DNA of 12,321 nt from Acidobacteriota bacterium (GTDB lineage: Bacteria; Acidobacteriota; Terriglobia; Terriglobales; Acidobacteriaceae): assembly GCA_028873155.1 (NCBI GenBank), contig JAGWML010000070.1, positions 1 to 12,321 on the forward strand, written 5' to 3'. The notes beneath the pieces were generated by a model. It saw only the letters and a program-made list of their open reading frames with translations. It was not told where the DNA came from and did no database searches. Shown piece after piece: positions 7,609-12,321 of the stretch. Numbering within the stretch: the first letter of the stretch is position 1; every line of letters starts with the position of its first letter. The position numbers and the translations under genes are program-made.

Positions 7609-9432
7609 TCAACGAACGCGCAGCACGATGATCGTCTCGTCGTCAAAGCGGTCACGCCCACCCTGGAAGCGCGTCACGTCTGCGAGGATTGCTTCAGCAA
7701 TCTCCGCCGCGGGGAGTTCGCGATGGGAGCAGAGCAGATTCGAGAGCCGCTCTTCTCCATACATCTCGCCCGCATCATTTTCCGCATCCAAAATACCGTC
7801 TGAAATGAACACAACCGCATCGCCCGGCTGCGTCGACAGGTTGAACTCCTCATAGCTGACATCGGGAAAGAGTCCGAGAGGAAATCCTTCTGCGCGCACG
7901 GTCATCGACTGGCCGCCGCGGCAGAACACCGGCTGCACCGCGCCGGAGTTCGCGATTTGCAGCGTGCGATTCTCGTCATTCCAAAGCGCAAACATCATGA
8001 CGACGTACTGCGATTCCAGCTTTCGCTCCTGCAGCGCATCGTTCAGGAGCGTGAGCATCTGGGCCGGGCCGGGCCGCTGCGCAGCCGCCGCGCGCATAAT
8101 GCCGCTCACCAGCGCGGCAAACAACGCAGCAGGAGCCGCTTTGCCGCTTACGTCGCCCAGGACAATCGCAGTCTGTCCCGGTCCGTAGTCCACAAAATCG
8201 TAGAGATCGCCGCCGATGGTGCGTGCAGGCAAAAAACGCACCGCAAGTTCCGCGTGCGTGTGCTCGGGAGCAGACGGGGGCAGCAGCCGTAACTGCACCT
8301 CGCGCGCCATCGCAATGTCGCGCTCCAGTTGCCGCTCCTGTCTCCGCACGGCCTGGTAGAGCCGCGCGTTCTCAATCGAAATCGCCACCTGCGCCGCCAT
8401 CGTGGTGAGCGTGCGCTCATGTTCTTCGTTGAAGAAACCTGCCCGCGTATGTTCCAGGTCGAGCACGCCGATGATGCGCCCTTTGTGGAAGAGGGGAACG
8501 ATCAGCTCCGAGCGCGTTTCGGGATTCATGGGCAGATAGCGCGTATCTTTTCGCACATCCGGAACGTTGATGGGGCGCCACTCCCGCACCGCCGCGCCCA
8601 CCAGGCCGGTCGTAATCGGGATCCGGCGCAACGGTGCGTGAGCGTAGCCAAAGCGCCACGCGTAGCGGGTAATGAGCGTATCGCTCTTGCTATCCAGAAG
8701 CATGATGCTGAACATCTGGTAGTCAATCAGTCGCCGCAGCAACTGCCCGATGCGCGCCAGCAGCGGGTCTAGATCCAGAATGGACGTCAGCTCGGCAGAG
8801 ATCTCGTTCAGCACCGTCAGCGTCTGCGCCTGCCGGGAGACGCGCGCATACAGGCGCGCATTCTCAATCGCCTGGGCTATGCGTGAAGCGGTGAGCGCCA
8901 GCAGGTGCAGATGATCGGGCCGGAAGTAGCCATGCTTCTCGCTTTCCAGGTCCATCACACCGATGAGCTTGTTCTTTGCAATCAGCGGAACAGCCAGCTC
9001 CGAGCGTACGTCTGGGTTTGCAGAGATGTAGCCTTCCACCGTCGAAACATCGTTGATGAGAAGAGGCTGACGGGTCAGCGCCACCTGCCCCACAACCCCC
9101 TTGCCCATTGGGACGCGGGCGCGTTGCACCTCAGGTGTGTGCCCAATCTGGAAGCGCATGCGCAACTCATGTGTCCGGTCGTTCAACAGGAGAATTGCGA
9201 AGATCCGGTAGTCGATGACCTCGCGCACCAGCTCCGACGTTCGCTGCATCAATGTCTCAAGGTCGAGTGTGGTATTCAGCGCATCGGCAAGCTGCACCAG
9301 ATAGGTGAGGTCAGCCGTCTCCACCCGTGTGTTTTGCAAATCAAGATGTGCATGCGGATTTTCTGATTCCGATGGGCGGTAGTCGCCCTCGAACTCGTGC
9401 GGATGTTCCGGCGGTGGGGAAGATGAGCTCAT
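7609..9432 (-). CDS. GAF-GAF-SpoIIE (PP2C-type) serine phosphatase, RsbU-like
   Basis: Predicted soluble sensor phosphatase of 607 residues. The N-terminal 35 residues are Ser/Pro/His-rich and probably disordered. Two tandem GAF domains follow (about 55-195 and 215-358), sharing RSELxVPL...IGVxDLE...IENARLY blocks, so they arose by duplication. A helical linker (about 355-388, with the EVQLRLLPP motif) leads to the SpoIIE/PP2C domain (about 395-607). The phosphatase motifs are complete: IGGDLYDF (406-413, Asp409), GDVSGKAAPAAL (426-437, Asp427), FISDGILDAEN (542-552, Asp545) and DDETIIVL (597-604, Asp597/598). Relatives dephosphorylate STAS-domain anti-anti-sigma factors in partner-switching pathways, but no such partner or anti-sigma kinase gene is in view. 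The GAF ligand is unknown. It sits downstream of deoC and upstream of aroA. The ATG at 9432 has only a weak ribosome binding site. Confidence 0.95.
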   Translation of the reverse strand: MSSSSPPPEHPHEFEGDYRPSESENPHAHLDLQNTRVETADLTYLVQLADALNTTLDLETLMQRTSELVREVIDYRIFAILLLNDRTHELRMRFQIGHTPEVQRARVPMGKGVVGQVALTRQPLLINDVSTVEGYISANPDVRSELAVPLIAKNKLIGVMDLESEKHGYFRPDHLHLLALTASRIAQAIENARLYARVSRQAQTLTVLNEISAELTSILDLDPLLARIGQLLRRLIDYQMFSIMLLDSKSDTLITRYAWRFGYAHAPLRRIPITTGLVGAAVREWRPINVPDVRKDTRYLPMNPETRSELIVPLFHKGRIIGVLDLEHTRAGFFNEEHERTLTTMAAQVAISIENARLYQAVRRQERQLERDIAMAREVQLRLLPPSAPEHTHAELAVRFLPARTIGGDLYDFVDYGPGQTAIVLGDVSGKAAPAALFAALVSGIMRAAAAQRPGPAQMLTLLNDALQERKLESQYVVMMFALWNDENRTLQIANSGAVQPVFCRGGQSMTVRAEGFPLGLFPDVSYEEFNLSTQPGDAVVFISDGILDAENDAGEMYGEERLSNLLCSHRELPAAEIAEAILADVTRFQGGRDRFDDETIIVLRVR

Positions 9433-9579
9433 GGCTTTCGTAGGGAATCATATCTGAACGTGTCGCTCAGACTGGGTAAATCGGTCAGGGAAATCGCTGG
9501 CCGGGATTAGGTTATAAAGAATGACCTCGCGAGGGGCTGCCCTTGGTCTTTGGCGCTCGTGCACGCAAGTTCAGGCGCG
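9433..9579. other. Intergenic region between deoC and the phosphatase gene
   Basis: 147 bases without a gene. It contains the perfect 10-base palindrome CCTCGCGAGG at 9525-9534 (no loop, so unlikely to be a terminator) and a minus-strand TATGAT at 9452-9447, about 15 bases before the phosphatase start, with no good -35. The gap is long enough for the phosphatase gene to have its own promoter, but I cannot place one with confidence. Confidence 0.4.
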
Positions 9580-10332
9580 CTACTCGGCTCCGAGTTCCCG
9601 CACAATGGCAATGGAAGCCGATGCCCCGATGCGGTTGGCGCCGGCCTCCAGCATGGCTTTGGCGTCGGCCAGCTTGCGAATCCCGCCCGATGCCTTCACG
9701 CCGCACCGCGCTCCGGCCACGCCTCGCAGCAGTGCCACGTCAGCCGCTGTGGCCCCGCCAGAAGCGAATCCAGTAGAGGTCTTCAGAAAGTCAGCTCCAG
9801 CAGAGATTGCAATCTCCGCTCCGCGCAGCTTTTCCTCCACAGTCAGCAGCGCCGTCTCCAGAATCACCTTCAACAGGGCGCCGTGATGGTGTGCCACCGT
9901 TGCAGCAGTTTGAATTGCATGGGTCACGGCCTGGTTGTTGCCGCTCTTGAGCTGCCCGATGGGAATCACCATGTCCAGCTCGCGCGCGCCCAGCCGCACC
10001 AGCGCGGCCGCCTCCTGCCGCAGCGTGGAAACCAGCGACGCCCCCAGTGGAAAACCAATCACCACGCCCACAGGAATCCCGGTGCCGTTCAGCACGCCTA
10101 CAGCCGTTGGCACCCATACCGGGTTCACCATTGCACAGGCGAAGCGATAGCGGATGGTCTCGTCGCACAGGCTCTCCACCTGGTCGCGGGTCGCATCCGG
10201 CTTCAGCAGGGTGTGATCGATCACCGCTGCAAGCGACTGCCAGCTCTCCATCGTCTGGCGTGTGAACTCAGCCGCGTCAAAGCTTCCGTGATCAAAATCC
10301 AGGTCGGCTTCGCCGGCAGGCGTCAATGTCAT
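9580..10332 (-). CDS. deoC: Deoxyribose-phosphate aldolase (DERA)
   Basis: Cleaves 2-deoxyribose-5-phosphate to glyceraldehyde-3-phosphate and acetaldehyde in deoxynucleoside catabolism, in the cytosol. The chosen start gives 250 residues, within the family range, with an N-terminal extension of about 30 residues. Motifs are VIDHTLLKPDAT (37-48), VIGFPLGAS (91-99), ELDMVIPIG (118-126, catalytic Asp120), LLKVILET (153-160), DFLKTSTGF (181-189, Schiff-base Lys184) and GVKASGGIR (211-219, Lys213). The start at 10332 is chosen because AAGGAG lies eight bases upstream on the minus strand. The frame stays open to an ATG at 10437, but that extension would cover the candidate promoter and shows no family similarity. 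The gene follows hpt by 149 bases, consistent with a nucleoside-salvage grouping. Confidence 0.96.
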   Translation of the reverse strand: MTLTPAGEADLDFDHGSFDAAEFTRQTMESWQSLAAVIDHTLLKPDATRDQVESLCDETIRYRFACAMVNPVWVPTAVGVLNGTGIPVGVVIGFPLGASLVSTLRQEAAALVRLGARELDMVIPIGQLKSGNNQAVTHAIQTAATVAHHHGALLKVILETALLTVEEKLRGAEIAISAGADFLKTSTGFASGGATAADVALLRGVAGARCGVKASGGIRKLADAKAMLEAGANRIGASASIAIVRELGAE

Positions 10333-10376
10333 AAGGTCCGCTCCTTGGGTCGCATTTCCGCGCTCTTGGCGACCCG

Positions 10377-10393
10377 CCGTGGAGAGTCCACGG
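10377..10393. repeat. Perfect dyad in the deoC leader
   Basis: CCGTGG (10377-10382) and CCACGG (10388-10393) form a perfect inverted repeat with a 5-base centre, at about the expected transcription start of the candidate deoC promoter. It could be an operator half of a pair with the dyad at 10409-10420, or an RNA hairpin at the transcript's 5' end. Confidence 0.45.
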
Positions 10394-10399
10394 AAGTTG

Positions 10400-10429
10400 A
10401 GTATAGTGCGTGGTTCCACGGGGATCCAA
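10400..10429 (-). promoter_or_regulatory. Candidate deoC promoter
   Basis: On the minus strand, TTGGAT (10429-10424) is followed after 18 bases by TATACT (10405-10400). The -10 matches sigma-70 at five of six positions, the -35 only at three. The spacer contains the dyad CGTGG-TT-CCACG (10409-10420), and a related dyad lies just downstream (10377-10393). The transcript would start about 60 bases before the deoC ATG. Confidence 0.4.
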
Positions 10430-10481
10430 GCAACCATGGTGGCTGGGAATCAGGCTTCGCAATGCGCCAGCCTGGCGCCGA

Positions 10482-11027
10482 TTATTCCGGATGGTCCGGC
10501 GACATCAGGCAGATATCCGGCAGATTGCGGTATCGCTCCGCATAGTCCATGCCATAGCCGATTACGAACAGATTCGGAATGGAGAAGCCTACGTAATCCG
10601 CATCGATCTTTTCGATGCGCCGGGAGGGCTTGTCGAGCAGCGTAGCGATGCGCAGGGACTTGGGACGCTGCTGTACAAAAAGTTTGCGCAGGTAGGCCAG
10701 AGTCAACCCAGTATCCAGAATGTCTTCGACAATCAGGACGTTCTTACCCTCAATCGGCTGATCCAGATCCTTGATCAGCTTGACCGCGCCCGATGAGCGT
10801 TGTCCCTTGCCGTAGCTGGAGACGGCGACAAAGTCAAAGGTTGCATCGGCATCGATCGAGCGGGCCAGATCCGCCAGAAAGATGGCGGCGCCCTTCAGCA
10901 CACCAACCATCACCAGTTTCTCACCCTTCAGGTCCTGCGAGATCTGCAGGCCCATTTCCACCACCCGGCGCGCAATCTGCTCGCGGGTATAGAGAACCTC
11001 CAGGCCCTGGTATGTGATTGTCGCCAT
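10482..11027 (-). CDS. hpt: Hypoxanthine phosphoribosyltransferase
   Basis: Joins hypoxanthine (and probably guanine) to PRPP to make IMP/GMP in purine salvage, in the cytosol. The 181-residue length is typical of bacterial Hpt. Visible motifs are the LKG loop (44-46), the flexible-loop VSSYG (69-73), the PRPP-binding signature VLIVEDILDTGLTL (97-110) with the acidic Glu101-Asp102 pair, the ATLLDKP segment (128-134) and the C-terminal GYGMDYAERYRNLPDI (157-172) that closes over the base. The ATG at 11027 is supported by the family N-terminus; its ribosome binding site is weak. It is upstream of deoC on the same strand and divergent from lgt. Very secure as a type I phosphoribosyltransferase of the Hpt subgroup. 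Confidence 0.97.
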   Translation of the reverse strand: MATITYQGLEVLYTREQIARRVVEMGLQISQDLKGEKLVMVGVLKGAAIFLADLARSIDADATFDFVAVSSYGKGQRSSGAVKLIKDLDQPIEGKNVLIVEDILDTGLTLAYLRKLFVQQRPKSLRIATLLDKPSRRIEKIDADYVGFSIPNLFVIGYGMDYAERYRNLPDICLMSPDHPE

Positions 11028-11162
11028 GTGCCTAGTATCGCCTGAAACCGCCGCCCTAACGCAACTGCACGCTGTGAAAATCGCCCGCGTCCCGTTGCGC
11101 GCTGCTCCCAGACCCCGTAGTTAACTCCCGCGCCTTCTTGGGCCGTCTATACTCGGAGAAGG
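11028..11162. other. Divergent intergenic region between hpt and lgt
   Basis: 135 bases. It must hold the start signals for both genes, but no convincing pair of promoter hexamers is visible. A rightward TATACT lies at 11148-11153, only nine bases before the lgt ATG, with no -35 at normal spacing; if used, the lgt transcript would be almost leaderless. GGAG (11155-11158) and AAGG (11159-11162) precede the lgt start, the first with a short 4-base spacer. Confidence 0.35.
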
Positions 11163-11945
11163 ATGCTTCCTTACCTCCACATCTGGCGCTTGCCAATTCC
11201 CACTTTCGGCCTCATGCTTTGGCTTGCTGCGGTGACGGCCGCCGTCCTCATGGATCGTGGATTCAAGCGCGCCGGACTTAAGGCAGACGCGGTCAGCATG
11301 GTCGCTTTCACGGTCGTTGCCGGCATCATCGGCGCTAAGCTGTGGCACGTGATTGATACCCCGGCGGAGTTTCGCGAGGCAGGTTGGCGCGTTCTTTGGG
11401 ACTCGGCGGGCTTTGCCTGGTTTGGCGGCCTTGTCTTCGGCATCTCGGCACTGCTCTTTCAGGGCTGGTGGGCGCGCATCGGCGCGCTACGGACGCTCGA
11501 CCTCGCTGCGCCTTCGGCGGCCATCGGCTATGGCATCGGACGCATCGGTTGCTTTCTCTCGGGCGACGGATGCTATGGCTTGCCTACCAATCTGCCCTGG
11601 GGTATGAGCTTCCCCAACGGCATCGAGCCAGTCTTCGTGCCCGTCCATCCCACTCCGCTCTACGAACTGCTTGCCGGCCTCGCCATCGGCTGGTGGCTTT
11701 GGAGGCGGGCAGGGAAGCCGTTTCCAACGGGCCTTATCCTTGGCCAGTACCTCATCCTGAGCGGTCTCGCACGATTCCTGGTCGAGTTCATCCGGCGCAA
11801 TCCAAAGATTCTCTGGGGCCTCTCCAACGCGCAACTGGCCAGCGCCGGTTCGGTGATCGCCGGTATCGTCCTCGTAGTCTGGGCTACATCGCGCAAGGCA
11901 ACCCGGCCGGAATCGACGCATCGCGCCGCGCATCCAGCCGCCTGA
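11163..11945 (+). CDS. lgt: Phosphatidylglycerol-prolipoprotein diacylglyceryl transferase (Lgt), variant signature
   Basis: Inner-membrane enzyme that transfers diacylglycerol from phosphatidylglycerol to the lipobox cysteine of prolipoproteins, the first lipoprotein maturation step. The 260-residue product is near the usual length, with about seven hydrophobic segments (around 12-30, 43-60, 83-100, 112-125, 165-180, 188-206, 226-241). Motifs are the N-terminal LPIPTFGLML (10-19), GAKLWHV (57-63), GRIGCFLSGDGCYG (126-139), WGMSFP (146-151), HPTPLYE (162-168) and LARFLVEFIRRNP (202-214). The signature differs from the classical GRIGNFINGE: Asn is replaced by Cys130, a second Asn by Ser133, Glu by Asp135, and one residue is inserted before the conserved Gly139. 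The C-terminal tail (243-260) is polar. The gene stands alone on its strand between hpt and a convergent gene. Confidence 0.93.
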   Translation: MLPYLHIWRLPIPTFGLMLWLAAVTAAVLMDRGFKRAGLKADAVSMVAFTVVAGIIGAKLWHVIDTPAEFREAGWRVLWDSAGFAWFGGLVFGISALLFQGWWARIGALRTLDLAAPSAAIGYGIGRIGCFLSGDGCYGLPTNLPWGMSFPNGIEPVFVPVHPTPLYELLAGLAIGWWLWRRAGKPFPTGLILGQYLILSGLARFLVEFIRRNPKILWGLSNAQLASAGSVIAGIVLVVWATSRKATRPESTHRAAHPAA

Positions 11946-11952
11946 AGATAAA

Positions 11953-11995
11953 ACGAGAGGGAGCGGCCATCCGATTTCCGCTCCCCCGTCTTTTC
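11953..11995. terminator. Bidirectional intrinsic terminator between lgt and the right-edge gene
   Basis: GGGAGCGG (11959-11966) pairs with CCGCTCCC (11978-11985) around an 11-base loop, eight bases after the lgt stop region begins, followed by CCGTCTTTT. On the minus strand the same stem is followed by TCTCGTTTTATC. It separates two convergent genes, which supports a role for both. Confidence 0.85.
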
Positions 11996-12000
11996 CGGAA

Positions 12001-12321
12001 TCAGTTGTGCGGGTTCTCCTGGGCGGTCTGCGCCTGTTCCAGCGCAGGTCTGCGGACCATCGTCACTCCATCCTGATTCAGAAGGAAAATCGTGCCTGTG
12101 TCGGAGCGCGTCACACGCTGCGTCACCGCCGGAACCGTTGCCAGCAGGCTCGGACGCGCAATATCCTCGGTGTCCATCACAAAATACGTGCGTGGACGTT
12201 GCCCTTCCATGACTGGAAGTTTTTCGCTGGTCAAAAGAAGACCGGATCTGCCGAAGGTCTCGCCGCCGCCGGCACGCTCAAGAGCAGGCTCGTCCACCAG
12301 TGTGGGCGCACCCGGATGCGT
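12001..12321 (-). CDS. Unrecognised protein, C-terminal fragment (N-terminus beyond window)
   Basis: An open frame enters from the right edge and ends at TGA (12003-12001); 106 codons are visible with no upstream stop, so the true start lies outside the window. The GTG at 12297 is not needed as a start. Codon use matches the neighbouring genes, and the end sits just past a convergent terminator, so it is likely real. The fragment has no transmembrane segment. It contains a block RPRTYFVMDTEDIARP, then VTQRVTRSDTGTIFLLN, which reads like alternating beta strands and helix. I do not recognise the family. A loose resemblance to the soluble C-terminal tail of membrane glycosyltransferases is only a guess. 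Confidence 0.7.
   Translation of the reverse strand, partial: THPGAPTLVDEPALERAGGGETFGRSGLLLTSEKLPVMEGQRPRTYFVMDTEDIARPSLLATVPAVTQRVTRSDTGTIFLLNQDGVTMVRRPALEQAQTAQENPHN

Noticed and set aside
9525..9534. CCTCGCGAGG palindrome as a deoC terminator
   Set aside because: It has no loop-forming centre and only a weak T-rich stretch further on, so an intrinsic terminator is not supported; a protein site or chance is equally likely.
10333..10437. N-terminal extension of deoC to an upstream ATG
   Set aside because: The internal ATG at 10332 has a strong AAGGAG eight bases upstream, and the extension overlaps the candidate promoter and has no family similarity.
9550..10545. Plus-strand open frame of 331 codons
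   Set aside because: It runs antisense across deoC and its upstream region and into hpt. The encoded sequence is low quality and deoC motifs are unambiguous on the other strand.
11384..12076. Plus-strand open frame of 230 codons overlapping lgt
   Set aside because: It is a frame shadow of lgt and passes through the terminator; Lgt motifs are all in the other frame.
1..12321. Defence island, mobile element, CRISPR or biosynthetic cluster
   Set aside because: Nearly all genes are recognisable housekeeping or common families; there are no transposases, integrases, attachment-like repeats or spaced repeats.

Overview
The window is GC-rich bacterial chromosome with short intergenic gaps and ordinary housekeeping genes. 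The long TolC-family protein, the GAF-GAF-SpoIIE phosphatase and the variant Lgt motif together suggest a Gram-negative, didermic organism, most likely an acidobacterium (Terriglobales-like). That placement is inference from protein style; no rRNA gene is present to confirm it.

Layout, left to right. (1) A leftward block, 3745 to 1: truA (GTG start), an M20-family metallopeptidase and an exported YtcJ-like amidohydrolase cut by the left edge. The gaps are 35 and 28 bases, so this is probably one operon. The 28-base gap is filled completely by an inverted repeat. (2) A 300-base divergent region, 3746-4045, with candidate promoters both ways and a potentially folded leader. (3) A rightward gene, 4046-6178, for a 710-residue TolC-family outer-membrane protein with no partner transporter in view. 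It ends at a strong bidirectional terminator. (4) A leftward block, 11027 to 6242: hpt, deoC, a GAF-GAF-SpoIIE phosphatase and aroA (class II EPSP synthase, TTG start). hpt and deoC are both nucleobase/nucleoside salvage genes. A candidate promoter with two dyads lies just upstream of deoC. (5) lgt, divergent from hpt and rightward at 11163-11945, ending at a second bidirectional terminator. (6) A leftward unrecognised gene, 12001 to the right edge, of which only the C-terminal end is present.

The genes do not form one pathway: tRNA modification, peptide/amide hydrolysis, envelope export, aromatic amino acid synthesis, purine and deoxyribose salvage, phosphatase signalling and lipoprotein maturation are all represented. 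One plausible functional link is that Lgt could lipidate the TolC-like protein, which carries a possible lipobox. I saw no mobile elements, tRNA or rRNA genes, CRISPR arrays or phage genes, and no convincing undescribed multi-gene system. The points most worth following are small: the hairpin that exactly fills a gene junction, the foldable leader of the TolC-like gene, the dyads around the deoC promoter, and substitutions in the Lgt signature.
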